Shown in pieces: positions 33,237 through 42,027 of a stretch of DNA of 64,000 bases. Within the stretch, counting starts at the first letter, position 1, and every line of letters starts with the position of its first letter. The translations under genes were made by a program, and so were the position numbers. The notes under the pieces are model-generated. The model saw only the letters and a list, made by a program, of their open reading frames with translations, did not search any database and was not told the DNA's origin. Source of the stretch: Firmicutes bacterium HGW-Firmicutes-14 (GTDB lineage: Bacteria > Bacillota > Thermincolia > Thermincolales > UBA2595); the NCBI GenBank assembly GCA_002840275.1, contig PHAB01000004.1, forward strand, positions 62,001 through 126,000. Direction: 5' to 3'.

Positions 33237-34169
33237 TTAAAAATAATCCAGTTTAAACCAGTCACAGTACTTTTTGATACCTGCGTCCAGGGTTATTGAA
33301 GGAGAAAAACCAAGTGACTTTAGTTGATTTATATCAGCTTCCCAGCACAAAGGGTCACCCGGGCGAATCTGGCCGGTGAAATGAATATCTTTGTCACTAT
33401 TCATGGATTTTTTGATCTGGTTAACCAAGTTGGCGATCGTCGTCTGTTTCCCTGAACCTAAGTTAAAATAACCGGTTGCATTACCAAGCACTATGCAGCT
33501 TATAGCTTGAGCCACATCGGTCGCGTGGATAAAATCCCTGCTCTCTTGCCCTGTGCCATATACCTCAACCACATCACTTCCCGGATTGTTAAATTTCCGG
33601 CACAAATCAAAAACGACCTGTCTCCTCAGCCTTTCGCCATAAGCCGAAAATATCCTCAGAACCACTGCAGAAATACAGTGGAGGGTCCGGTATTCATCGA
33701 CGAGGGTTTCACACATGCGTTTATGATAACCATAAGGTGATACCGGTTCAACAGGGGAATGCTCTCTGACCGGCAGTTGTGTTGGATTACCGTAAACAGC
33801 TGCACTGGACAGCAGGATAAACCTGCAGTCCGGTACTTCCCTTCTGACGGTTTCCAAGGTAAAAGCACATACATCGACCGTCCGCTGAAAATCCGTATAT
33901 GGTTCGCTGACTGAATCAACAACCGACGAGGTTCCGGCGCAATGGATTAGGACAGTCGGCCTAAATTCGCGGACCGCTGTGATGAAAGCCTTGTCCGGCA
34001 GTGTTAAACCATATATCTTCCATAAATTCCGGTAGTCCCGGATGAGCTCCGGGTCGGTGGAAAAACGCCCCACCGCGGCAATCGGATATCCCAGCCGGCC
34101 AAAGTGCCGGCAGATATGACCGCCCAGGAACCCCCCCGCTCCGGTGACCATCATTCGCTGTTCTAACAT
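33237..34169 (-). CDS. NAD-dependent sugar epimerase/dehydratase (short-chain type)
   Basis: The Rossmann start MMVTGAGGFLGGHICRHFG is intact, and the catalytic pair is YGYHK (Tyr-x3-Lys) after LLSSAAVYG. QESRDFIHATDVAQAI and YFNLGSGK fit the extended SDR family. It acts on a nucleotide sugar, as an epimerase, dehydratase or 4-reductase; sequence alone does not decide. GGAGG lies nine bases before the ATG. Seven C at 34131-34137 (G on the coding strand) encode the glycine loop. Confidence 0.85.
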   Translation of the reverse strand: MLEQRMMVTGAGGFLGGHICRHFGRLGYPIAAVGRFSTDPELIRDYRNLWKIYGLTLPDKAFITAVREFRPTVLIHCAGTSSVVDSVSEPYTDFQRTVDVCAFTLETVRREVPDCRFILLSSAAVYGNPTQLPVREHSPVEPVSPYGYHKRMCETLVDEYRTLHCISAVVLRIFSAYGERLRRQVVFDLCRKFNNPGSDVVEVYGTGQESRDFIHATDVAQAISCIVLGNATGYFNLGSGKQTTIANLVNQIKKSMNSDKDIHFTGQIRPGDPLCWEADINQLKSLGFSPSITLDAGIKKYCDWFKLDYF

Positions 34170-34172
34170 ACC

Positions 34173-34925
34173 TTAATACCTCCGGATAGCAAAAGCTATC
34201 CCATAACCCATTTCCGTATATTCATATCCACTCAAATATCTAAATTCATACAACGCTTCATGCCAAACTTCAATTAAATGCGGTAGGTCAGGGTGAGATA
34301 TATCGTCAAACACCAGAACACCTCCCATAGATAAACGGGGAATGACGTTAAATAAATCTTCCAAAGCACCCTCTTTAGAATGATCGCCATCAACTGTTAT
34401 TAAATCGAATAAAATATCCGGGTTTTTTGACAAATATTCCGGAACGGTTTCATGGCTGTCTCCATTAATAAATGTTATTGCCCCAGAGTGTCCATGCTTG
34501 ATTATTTCTGATTGGACAAATTCCGGTCCCGGGTTTTCCATACCGGCGTAATTGGGTATCCACATATCAAATGCCACAATATTAACAGATGGGCATCCAC
34601 GAACCACGGTGCAGACTGAACGTCCTCTTCGCACTCCGATTTCCAGGTAATTGTACGGCTGTAAAGTCTTCGACGCCGCATACAATACATTGGTAATATC
34701 CATATAATGCCATTGCTGTCCAAAGCGTTGTAAACATTCACGGTAATAAGCATCCAGATATTCAACATATTCATCTGAAGCTAATAAACTGTGAAAAGCC
34801 AACAGCTCTTGCCAAATTTTCCCGGAGACAGCGATATTAGCCAAAGTGGTTGGGCTTAAAACCACTGGACCGTAAAAATTATTTCCATAATCAAATATCG
34901 CTCTTTTTTTTAAATTCACTGTCAC
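34173..34925 (-). CDS. Class I SAM methyltransferase (Methyltransf_24 type)
   Basis: The SAM-binding region is YNYLEIGVRRGRSVCTVVRG with IVAFDMWIP, followed by DLITVDGDHSKEGALEDL and GGVLVFDDISHPD. This resembles macrocin O-methyltransferase and cephalosporin hydroxylase-like families found in glycan clusters. It probably methylates a sugar hydroxyl. The protein is about 250 residues. The start may be GTG 34925 or GTG 34919 after AGAAGGTG. Confidence 0.78.
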   Translation of the reverse strand: MTVNLKKRAIFDYGNNFYGPVVLSPTTLANIAVSGKIWQELLAFHSLLASDEYVEYLDAYYRECLQRFGQQWHYMDITNVLYAASKTLQPYNYLEIGVRRGRSVCTVVRGCPSVNIVAFDMWIPNYAGMENPGPEFVQSEIIKHGHSGAITFINGDSHETVPEYLSKNPDILFDLITVDGDHSKEGALEDLFNVIPRLSMGGVLVFDDISHPDLPHLIEVWHEALYEFRYLSGYEYTEMGYGIAFAIRRY

Positions 34926-34955
34926 ACCTTCTTTATTTGAATAATAAAAGGGCCT

Positions 34956-36236
34956 TCAATTGACACCAAAAATTATCTTCTCCTCTGGTACCCCCATATC
35001 CAATAACTGATTTTCAATGTCATCTTTCCAGATTGAAGACACTACTATAAAATCGACTTCTTCTATAATGTCTGTTTGAGGTTTTAGTACGGTCTTGCCC
35101 ATAATGCATGAATGATGTTTTTGTGGATCATTATCCAGGAAGAACTCCATAACATTACTGTAGTTATAGACCTGGTTTAAGTTCTGCAGTATGCTTAAAA
35201 TACTCTGTCCACACATCCCTGCTCCAAATATCGCAAATTTTCGATTTTTCTTTGTCATCAAAGATTTTATTAAATCAAAATTAATAAACGGCTTATAACT
35301 ATTCAATCGGGATATTTCCTGATAATGGCCCTGTTCAAACATTTTATCAGTGATTTCAAATAACTCCCGCAATTCTTTTACAGATTTGTGGCTGGTTACT
35401 CCCCAATATTTATCTACTATTTCTCTCTGTTTACTTGAGATATCGGAACGAAACCCTGCAAAAGCTGTCTTAACTTCCTCAATTTCACTCATCTGCCGGA
35501 AACCACAGCCATCAGCTTTAAATATCCTGTCGTTTTCCACTGAAATTTCAACGTTCTCCGGAATATAATAGTGCGGTTTATTCAAAATCACACTATACCC
35601 GATATGTGTTCCAAAGTCGTTAGACACAGTAAGGGTTGCTGTTTCGATAATGCTTTTAAGCCGTGCCAAAAATAATGGATCAAACATATGACCTGCTGTA
35701 ACACATTCGAACCCATATTTTAAATACTCCTCAGCCCAGCCTCTTAAGACATCTTTCCAATACAGGCAAATCCTGACAGAATCAAAGTCTTTCCCTATCA
35801 ATTCTATATGCTCGCAAAACTTAGGAGTGTCAAAATTGACACTTACCCGGTGTGTAGAGTGCGCTGGGAAAACCAAGAGGTTCTTGCCCAGCCTTCGTTT
35901 TTCAGATTCAATCTCTTCGTGATTCAATAATCCGATTGTATAACTTATCATAGGGCCTATCGCATATAAATCCCTTTTTGTAAATTTCCTGAAAAAATGA
36001 AACCGGTAAGGTGCAGATACAAATATGGCAGGCAGCAAGGCCTCCAGGTCCGGCTTCCAGGGATCGGCTCCAAGTCTCGGTGCATGCTCAATAACTGCTT
36101 TGACCTTATAATCCGGAAAAAATCCTGCATATTTTTTTAGTATGGCAGCATGTCCATAAAAATCATTCGGTTGGTGAATCTCGGGAGTCAATAGCGGCCT
36201 GTCCGCAGAAAGTTCATTCAATTGGTTCAGTTTCAT
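34956..36236 (-). CDS. Possible GT-B transferase with C-terminal Rossmann-like module
   Basis: The protein of about 426 residues is not firmly recognised. Its first 320 residues resemble a GT-B transferase in layout: KNLLVFPAHSTHRVSVNFD, AEEYLKYGFECVTAGH and TVSNDFGTHIGYSVILNKPHYYI, the last similar to the donor-side region of polysaccharide transferases. A separate module (about 335-426) reads FAIFGAGMCGQSILSILQ, FFLDNDPQKH, GKTVLKPQTD and FIVVSSIWKDDIENQLLDMG. ATG 36236 follows AAAAGGGGC by seven bases. Its position before a methyltransferase and among transferases fits a role on a sugar chain. Confidence 0.65.
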   Translation of the reverse strand: MKLNQLNELSADRPLLTPEIHQPNDFYGHAAILKKYAGFFPDYKVKAVIEHAPRLGADPWKPDLEALLPAIFVSAPYRFHFFRKFTKRDLYAIGPMISYTIGLLNHEEIESEKRRLGKNLLVFPAHSTHRVSVNFDTPKFCEHIELIGKDFDSVRICLYWKDVLRGWAEEYLKYGFECVTAGHMFDPLFLARLKSIIETATLTVSNDFGTHIGYSVILNKPHYYIPENVEISVENDRIFKADGCGFRQMSEIEEVKTAFAGFRSDISSKQREIVDKYWGVTSHKSVKELRELFEITDKMFEQGHYQEISRLNSYKPFINFDLIKSLMTKKNRKFAIFGAGMCGQSILSILQNLNQVYNYSNVMEFFLDNDPQKHHSCIMGKTVLKPQTDIIEEVDFIVVSSIWKDDIENQLLDMGVPEEKIIFGVN

Positions 36237-36255
36237 GAATATTGCCCCTTTTAAA

Positions 36256-37437
36256 TTATTGCTTAGCAATCATCCATATCTCTTTTCCTTTATCTTCAAA
36301 GTGTTTTACCTGCTCATAAATTTCCCGGGCATATTTAACTGAATTAATAACAACTAAATCAAAATTTATTTCGTTCAATATTGAAGGGTGACATACATCT
36401 TTCCCCCCAAGGACTTCCCCAAATTTATTGTTGTCAACAACACACCTGATATAATTAGAAATACCCGGATTATCCAATATTTCCTGAGAAACATTATTTG
36501 CTCCAAATAGAACTATCGAAGGCTTTTGATCTCTCATTTCAACTTTACTTATCAACCGCATGACTTTGCCCAGTACTTCACGGCTTAATCCGTTACCATG
36601 CATAAATAAAACATCACAATCCCTGCACAAAGGAAGCTGAGAAAAATCTTGCTTTCGGTGCAGTTTTCGAAATTCATCCAATTTCGGATTCCTGTTCCAC
36701 AGATCATACAAGGATGAAGTATTAATGTTCCCTACAGCTAAAGCACCGTTATAATCCTGGCAACAGACTGTAACATCACCGTCGGCTAATACAACCAGCT
36801 TGTATGCTATTTCCGGGCAAACGAGCCTTTTCCCCTTGATTTGCCTGCCAAACTTACCTTTATATGTATTAAGTTTGGTAAAATAAACAGAGCCGGCCTG
36901 TAGTCCCCATTTTTCATAATACGGTAATACGTCTCTTATGCTGTCCTTGGTAACGATAAATTGCATATTAAGTTCCGGTTTGTCTTTATTTTGATTATTT
37001 CTCTCCAGAATAAAGTTTTCAATGTTTTTTTCTATCTCACCTAAAGAAAACCCGGTCTTATATCCTTGAAACATATTGTATGTTTCCTGGGTAAATCCTG
37101 TTACAGAAAATGTTATAGAATCAAGCTTTGACGATACCAGTTTACGGGCAATTTCATTGGAAAGAAGTGTTCCGTTTGTGTTAAAATCTATAAATTTGAT
37201 ACCTTTGTCTTTAGCATAGTTAATCATAGTCACTAAATCGGGATGCAATAAGGGCTCTCCAAATAAGAATAGTCTTACCTGGGGAACACCCAAATCAGCC
37301 GCCTCGTTAACAATTTTTTTAAATAAACCAAAGCTCATAAATTGCATTGGCCTTTTTAAAGTTGATCTAGGGCACATTGCACAGCTTAGGTTACATGTGT
37401 TGTTTATTTCAATAAATAATATATCGGGTTTAGACAT
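36256..37437 (-). CDS. Radical SAM/SPASM protein with C-terminal Rossmann-like module
   Basis: The core has CNLSCAMC (Cx3Cx2C), LFLFGEPLLHPD and FNTNGTLLS. The SPASM part has LVCPEIAY, VCCQDYNGALAVGNI and LCRDCDV. After about residue 300 comes a module with IVLFGANNVSQEILDNPG, CVVDNNKFGEVLGGKDV and LVVINSVKYAREIYEQV, the pattern also found on transferases in this island. The 393-residue length is therefore longer than a plain SPASM protein. The gene lies in an AT-rich stretch. The substrate is unknown. Confidence 0.82.
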   Translation of the reverse strand: MSKPDILFIEINNTCNLSCAMCPRSTLKRPMQFMSFGLFKKIVNEAADLGVPQVRLFLFGEPLLHPDLVTMINYAKDKGIKFIDFNTNGTLLSNEIARKLVSSKLDSITFSVTGFTQETYNMFQGYKTGFSLGEIEKNIENFILERNNQNKDKPELNMQFIVTKDSIRDVLPYYEKWGLQAGSVYFTKLNTYKGKFGRQIKGKRLVCPEIAYKLVVLADGDVTVCCQDYNGALAVGNINTSSLYDLWNRNPKLDEFRKLHRKQDFSQLPLCRDCDVLFMHGNGLSREVLGKVMRLISKVEMRDQKPSIVLFGANNVSQEILDNPGISNYIRCVVDNNKFGEVLGGKDVCHPSILNEINFDLVVINSVKYAREIYEQVKHFEDKGKEIWMIAKQ

Positions 37438-37477
37438 TTGATATTGTCCACCTCAATTTAAAAATGCTCTCTATTTT

Positions 37478-38773
37478 TTAACTGGATAAATAATCATTAA
37501 TCATAATTTCTGCCTGTTTGCTTATATCCTGGTAATAGGGGATTTTCTCTTCAGAAGGTTCTTTCTCAACAAGTTGATTATGTGAGAAATGATTAATGTT
37601 ATTTTTATTTAAATACTCCTTTACCTCAAGATAATTGGAATCAACAAATACTATCACGGTCTTATCTTTAAGTTTTTCTGCTGCCGGTTTCAGTATTTTA
37701 TGTCCTTTAAAAGTACCTTCTTTGAAAGAATCAACAATTTCAATTTCAGTAACATCCGGCCTGATAGCCCGAAATATTTTGTAAAAACTACTCATTAGGT
37801 CATTTACGCCCCAAAAAACAAATCCGGCTTTCGGTAATGTTTTAATTAATTCCGTTTTAAAATTTAAGCTAATTTCAGGAAAATAATAATCAGTTGTTTT
37901 CAAAGTGCTAAATAGGGCAGACATAGTTTTATGAGTCATTTGACTTCCATAATAAGCCTGAAAACTATAATCAACAGCTTTTTCTAACATTTCTTCGGGT
38001 AATTCACCGGCCTGAATATACCTTTTAATAACCTCCTTAGTTTTGGAGTAACGAAGATAAAATTTATCATTAAAGATATACTGACTTGGATAAATCGTGT
38101 TACCTGGAATCGATTGTCCAATTTGTCTTGCATAATAAATACACCTTAACTTTTTAACCTTTCCTTTTGCCACAGGTAAAACCGCAGCTAGAAGTTCTGC
38201 CATATGATAATCTTTTGGTTCAACGTGTTCAGATAATTCTTTAAAGACTTCTTTTAAAATTGCAGTACGATGCAAAGCATAATAAATAGGCTTATAATTG
38301 CTTAAGAAATCAAATATTCGTTCTAACGGATTTTCTTGTTCAAAAGAGAACGAACTATAATAAGGACTAAAAGTCACTGTTCCGTCTTCCCGTTTAAGAA
38401 AATATACATACTCCCCATGAGCAACAGAATACTTGGGATTTTCTTTAAGAAACTCAATGCCTGCGTTAAGCCCTTCAGGACTTAAAATGTCATCATCTGC
38501 CAACATCAAAACAAATTCTGTATTAACCGTTTCCAATCCTGATAGAATTCTGTCAGTCACAGATATCTCCGGACCATAATATTTATATTTGATACCAGTT
38601 TCCTGACAAATTCGTTCATTTATTTTTGCTTCCCTTTCGGAACCATCTAAAACAAAGAACTTCGTTTTTTCCAGGTTAAAGTTTTTAATTAGATATGAAA
38701 TGAGTTTTCGCAGATAATCTGGTCTCTCATACGTTGGAATTAATACTGTAACCAAATACGAATTGTTCACCAT
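37478..38773 (-). CDS. Glycosyltransferase family 2 with C-terminal Rossmann-like module
   Basis: The N-terminal GT-A domain (about 1-230) has VTVLIPTYERPDYLRKLISY, FFVLDGSE and EFVLMLADDDILSPEGL. The C-terminal part (about 305-400) has AGFVFWGVNDLMSSFYKIF, IEIVDSFKEGTFKGHKILKP and TVIVFVDSNYLEVKEYL, a diverged version of the module seen elsewhere in the island. ATG 38773 follows GGAGG by six bases. The coding sequence is AT-rich compared with the ends of the window. Confidence 0.8.
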   Translation of the reverse strand: MVNNSYLVTVLIPTYERPDYLRKLISYLIKNFNLEKTKFFVLDGSEREAKINERICQETGIKYKYYGPEISVTDRILSGLETVNTEFVLMLADDDILSPEGLNAGIEFLKENPKYSVAHGEYVYFLKREDGTVTFSPYYSSFSFEQENPLERIFDFLSNYKPIYYALHRTAILKEVFKELSEHVEPKDYHMAELLAAVLPVAKGKVKKLRCIYYARQIGQSIPGNTIYPSQYIFNDKFYLRYSKTKEVIKRYIQAGELPEEMLEKAVDYSFQAYYGSQMTHKTMSALFSTLKTTDYYFPEISLNFKTELIKTLPKAGFVFWGVNDLMSSFYKIFRAIRPDVTEIEIVDSFKEGTFKGHKILKPAAEKLKDKTVIVFVDSNYLEVKEYLNKNNINHFSHNQLVEKEPSEEKIPYYQDISKQAEIMINDYLSS

Positions 38774-38807
38774 TGAAATCCTCCAAGACATGATTTCAAA
38801 TTCTTGA

Positions 38808-39935
38808 TTAAATGTTGCTCAAAATGGACATTAGAATACCACTTACGTATTGAACTTTTTTCTTAGTCATATTTAAACCACTCGGAAGGTTCATACCATA
38901 CGGAGAGATTTTATAACTAATTGTGTTTCTCCGTTGTGCTTTTTTTGCTTCCGTGGAATTTTCATATGCTGGGATTGAACTTAGCGGGTGGAAGAAGGGG
39001 CGGCTGTCGATGTTTCTTTCAGCCAACAGCTTAATTAACTGCTCTTTTTTTATATCAAATTTTGGGTCAAGTATCAATGTAACCATCCAATAAGTATTTT
39101 TGGTATCCGGAAATTCATAATTGAGAGTAATTCCTTCAAATGTGTCCAGTTCATATTTATACCAGTTGAGTATTTCCCTTTTGCGTTTTACCAGCTCGTC
39201 TATCCTTTCCAGTTGGGCCAATCCCATGGCAGCCTGCATGCTGCTCATCTTGTACTTATGTGCAACTTCCGCATTATAGAACATTACGTCTCCCGGCTTC
39301 CGGCCATGGTCCCGCAGGAATAGACAACGCTTGTAAATATTTTCGTTATCGGTAACCAGCATTCCACCTTCTCCGGTAGTCATAGTTTTTGAACCGTGAA
39401 AGCTGAAAACACCGGTATCCCCCAAACTTCCCGCTTTTCTGCCCTTATATTCCGACCCTATAGCTTCCGCTGCATCTTCAATAACAGCAATTTTGTGTTT
39501 GGATGCAATCTCCCTTATTTGGTCCATATCAGGGATATTTCCGTACAGATCCACTGGTATTACAGCTTTTGTCCGGGGAGTGATCAGTTCTTCAAAAGAA
39601 TCTGCAGACAAGCACCACGTTCTTTCATTTACATCTGCAAAAACCGTTGTCGCCCCTACATAGCTTACCGGCGCTGAAGAAGCAATCCATGTTAGTTCGG
39701 GGACAATCACCTCATCACCGGGCCCTATTCCCAATGCCAGAAGAGAAAGATGTATCGCTGATGTACATGACGGAAGGGAAATTGCATAGCGCACCCCAAT
39801 ATATTCGGCAAAAGCCTTCTCAAACCGGTCATTGTACATGTTGGCATTGCTGTACCAGGCATTTGCTGCGGCATCTGCAACATAGTCTATTTCCTTTTGG
39901 GTTATGGATGGGCCTGAAACAGGAATCCGTTCCAA
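38808..39935 (-). CDS. DegT/DnrJ/EryC1 aminotransferase (perosamine-synthase-like)
   Basis: It shows SLPSCTSAIHLSLLALGIG, VIVPELTWIASSAPV, AVIEDAAEAIGSEYKGRKAG and the PLP lysine in FSFHGSKTMTTGEGGMLVT, the form seen in GDP-perosamine synthases that aminate a 4-keto sugar. TTG 39935 follows GGAG by eight bases; this also avoids overlap with the gene before it. The product is about 375 residues. The nucleotide carrier is not decided; nearby rfbF would supply CDP-glucose. Confidence 0.85.
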   Translation of the reverse strand: MERIPVSGPSITQKEIDYVADAAANAWYSNANMYNDRFEKAFAEYIGVRYAISLPSCTSAIHLSLLALGIGPGDEVIVPELTWIASSAPVSYVGATTVFADVNERTWCLSADSFEELITPRTKAVIPVDLYGNIPDMDQIREIASKHKIAVIEDAAEAIGSEYKGRKAGSLGDTGVFSFHGSKTMTTGEGGMLVTDNENIYKRCLFLRDHGRKPGDVMFYNAEVAHKYKMSSMQAAMGLAQLERIDELVKRKREILNWYKYELDTFEGITLNYEFPDTKNTYWMVTLILDPKFDIKKEQLIKLLAERNIDSRPFFHPLSSIPAYENSTEAKKAQRRNTISYKISPYGMNLPSGLNMTKKKVQYVSGILMSILSNI

Positions 39936-39940
39936 GCTTT

Positions 39941-40678
39941 TCACTCCTTTACACACCTCAGATATCCATCTGAGGCAACAGTAATAAGAAGCTTAGCTTC
40001 TATTTCTTTGTCAATCTCAAATCGGTCGTTGTTCTTCAGAAACTCCCATACGGCTGTTTTGGGGTTATCTCCTTTACCCCATGGCCGGTCAGGGAATAAA
40101 CCGGCAGGCATGTCCTCCACAACCGTATCAAAAACCACCAGGTAGCTGCCTTTTGTAACAAGGGGAGAATATAGTTCTAATTCTCTTAAAACATGCTCAT
40201 GAGTATGATTTGAATCCAAAACAACCAGTACTTTCTTTTTCCCTTCAGCAATTATACGGACTTTTCTCAAAGTGTTTTCATCGGTGGATGACCCCTGGAG
40301 CATATTAATACGTTTAAACATAGGGTGGTTTTCAATTTCAACCCTGTTATGTTCTCTAATATCAATATCAATTCCAAGGACCTGTCCGTTTTCACCTAAA
40401 AGCTCCAACATTGAGGCATAAAATATCAGTGACCCTCCGTGGGCAATACCAGTTTCAATAATTAAATCAGGTTTGATACTCCAAATTATTTCCTGCATTG
40501 CCACAATATCCTGTGGGTATTGAATGATAGGCCTGCCCAGCCAGGTAAAATTGTAAGAGTATTTATAACGTGAAGTCTTCTCTATCCAATCAACAGACTG
40601 TTTTTTTAAATTTGAATCCATTGACAAATCTTTAATCATTTTCTGCTTTTCTTTTATAAACTTCTGCAAACTATCCAT
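39941..40678 (-). CDS. CmcI/rhamnosyl O-methyltransferase family protein
   Basis: The 245-residue protein has TWLGRPIIQYPQDIVAMQEI, DLIIETGIAHGGSLIFYAS, VLGIDIDIREHNR and VLVVLDSNHTHEHVLREL, which match the family of cephalosporin hydroxylase-like SAM methyltransferases that includes rhamnosyl O-methyltransferase. It is likely a sugar O-methyltransferase. The DSNHTHEHV motif is the typical metal and substrate region. The gene ends six bases before the aminotransferase TTG. Confidence 0.82.
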   Translation of the reverse strand: MDSLQKFIKEKQKMIKDLSMDSNLKKQSVDWIEKTSRYKYSYNFTWLGRPIIQYPQDIVAMQEIIWSIKPDLIIETGIAHGGSLIFYASMLELLGENGQVLGIDIDIREHNRVEIENHPMFKRINMLQGSSTDENTLRKVRIIAEGKKKVLVVLDSNHTHEHVLRELELYSPLVTKGSYLVVFDTVVEDMPAGLFPDRPWGKGDNPKTAVWEFLKNNDRFEIDKEIEAKLLITVASDGYLRCVKE

Positions 40679-40682
40679 TATA

Positions 40683-41468
40683 TTATCTCCTTACCAATTT
40701 TATTGCATAAACCGGCCCGAAATCTCCTATGGGCGGCAATTTTGAAGCCACTTCATAAATCGGATGGTCATAATCCGGTTCTCTGCCTTCCATTTGACAG
40801 AGTTTGGAATAAACTACGCGGGTCACCAGGTAATACAGGCTGCTTATGTTTTCGCAAGATTCCATTTTGAAAATATGTTTTATTGAATCCCTAAACTCAT
40901 TCAAGGAAAAAAAGGAATTATGCCACCGAACCGGTATCTCAGGAAGGTCTAAATATGCACGTAAACGGTTCATTTCTACATGGCCTTCGATAAAATTTTC
41001 TATCATTAAATACTGACCACCATTATTCAGACAGGCAGCTATTTCACATAAGGCTTTTTTACGATTATTTAGGTTACTAAGATTTATCAGGCACCGGTCA
41101 GTGATAATAATGTCATATTTCTCTTTATAGTCAGAGAGTTTCAATACGTCCATAACTTTGAACTCTATGCCATTAAGTATTTTATATTCCTTCTGTTGCT
41201 CCCTGGCCGCCCTGATCATTTCTTCAGAATAATCAGCACCCGTAAAAGTGTGCCACTTTACTCTTTTTTTACATTCCAATGTACTGTAACCGTTACCACA
41301 CCCAATATCAAGAATTTTCAAAGGTTCTCCAAAAGATGATAAATAGCTGCATATATAATCAATTTCTATGTGGCGCATAAACACATCATTTGTTGTTGCT
41401 TCAGGCTTAGTGCCATAATCAAGTGCTTTGCTGTCCCAAAACTCCTTAATCTTATTAATGTTGTCCAT
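40683..41468 (-). CDS. Class I SAM-dependent methyltransferase
   Basis: The SAM-binding motif LKILDIGCGNGYSTLECKKR is followed by TGADYSEEMIRAAREQ, KVMDVLKLSDYKEKYDIIITDRCLINL and a post-motif region. The protein has 261 residues with no membrane segment. AAAAGGAG precedes the ATG. It lies in the branched-sugar group between the 3,5-epimerase and CmcI-like genes. The methyl acceptor cannot be told from sequence. Confidence 0.82.
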   Translation of the reverse strand: MDNINKIKEFWDSKALDYGTKPEATTNDVFMRHIEIDYICSYLSSFGEPLKILDIGCGNGYSTLECKKRVKWHTFTGADYSEEMIRAAREQQKEYKILNGIEFKVMDVLKLSDYKEKYDIIITDRCLINLSNLNNRKKALCEIAACLNNGGQYLMIENFIEGHVEMNRLRAYLDLPEIPVRWHNSFFSLNEFRDSIKHIFKMESCENISSLYYLVTRVVYSKLCQMEGREPDYDHPIYEVASKLPPIGDFGPVYAIKLVRR

Positions 41469-41486
41469 ATACTTATGCTCCTTTTA

Positions 41487-42026
41487 TTAATATCCGGTTG
41501 GGTTTAAACTAGAATAGCTTATATCTTTCAGTGATATCATGTTTACCGCAACCGGCCACTCAATCCCAAATGCCGGGTCATCCCACCTTACGCCCCTTGC
41601 GGATTCAGGATGATAAAATTCGGACATCTGGTAGAAAACCTCGGTGTTATCCTCCAGCGTCTGAAAACCGTGGGCAAAGCCCTCAGGTATATACAGCATC
41701 CTGTGGTTTTCGGCGCTAAGTTCCACTGACACCCACTGGCAGTAAGTGGGTGAAGCTGGCCGTAAATCTATAATCACATCATAAACTGACCCCTTTGTGC
41801 AACGTACCAGCTTGGCTTCTTCATGTGGTGCAACCTGGTAGTGCATTCCTCGCAGAGTGCCTCTTTTTTTATTAAAAGACATGTTACACTGGACAATAGA
41901 TTTGTTTAGACCATGCTCCATGAACTCTTCCTGGCAGAAACTGCGGGCAAAAAAACCACGTACATCCTGTATGGGTTCAATTTCGATGATATATGCACCT
42001 TTCAGTTTCGTCTCTTTAAAAATCAC
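41487..42026 (-). CDS. rfbC: dTDP-4-dehydrorhamnose 3,5-epimerase family protein
   Basis: The cupin-fold protein of 179 residues has VRGFFARSFCQEEFMEHG, VQCNMSFNKKRGTLRGMHYQ (the catalytic His region), VRCTKGSVYDVIIDLR and YIPEGFAHGFQTLEDNTEVFYQMS. It inverts C3 and/or C5 of a 4-keto-6-deoxy nucleotide sugar. Next to a C-methyltransferase and rfbF it likely serves a CDP- or dTDP-branched sugar rather than rhamnose, as rfbA, rfbB and rfbD are absent. The start is GTG at 42026. Confidence 0.88.
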   Translation of the reverse strand: MIFKETKLKGAYIIEIEPIQDVRGFFARSFCQEEFMEHGLNKSIVQCNMSFNKKRGTLRGMHYQVAPHEEAKLVRCTKGSVYDVIIDLRPASPTYCQWVSVELSAENHRMLYIPEGFAHGFQTLEDNTEVFYQMSEFYHPESARGVRWDDPAFGIEWPVAVNMISLKDISYSSLNPTGY

Positions 42027-42027
42027 T

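Noticed and set aside
28011-34137. Runs of seven identical bases in the dehydrogenase (28011-28017) and the SDR gene (34131-34137) as phase-variation switches
   Set aside because: Seven bases is short for a contingency locus, both frames are intact, and the runs encode expected residues (the second is the glycine-rich loop).
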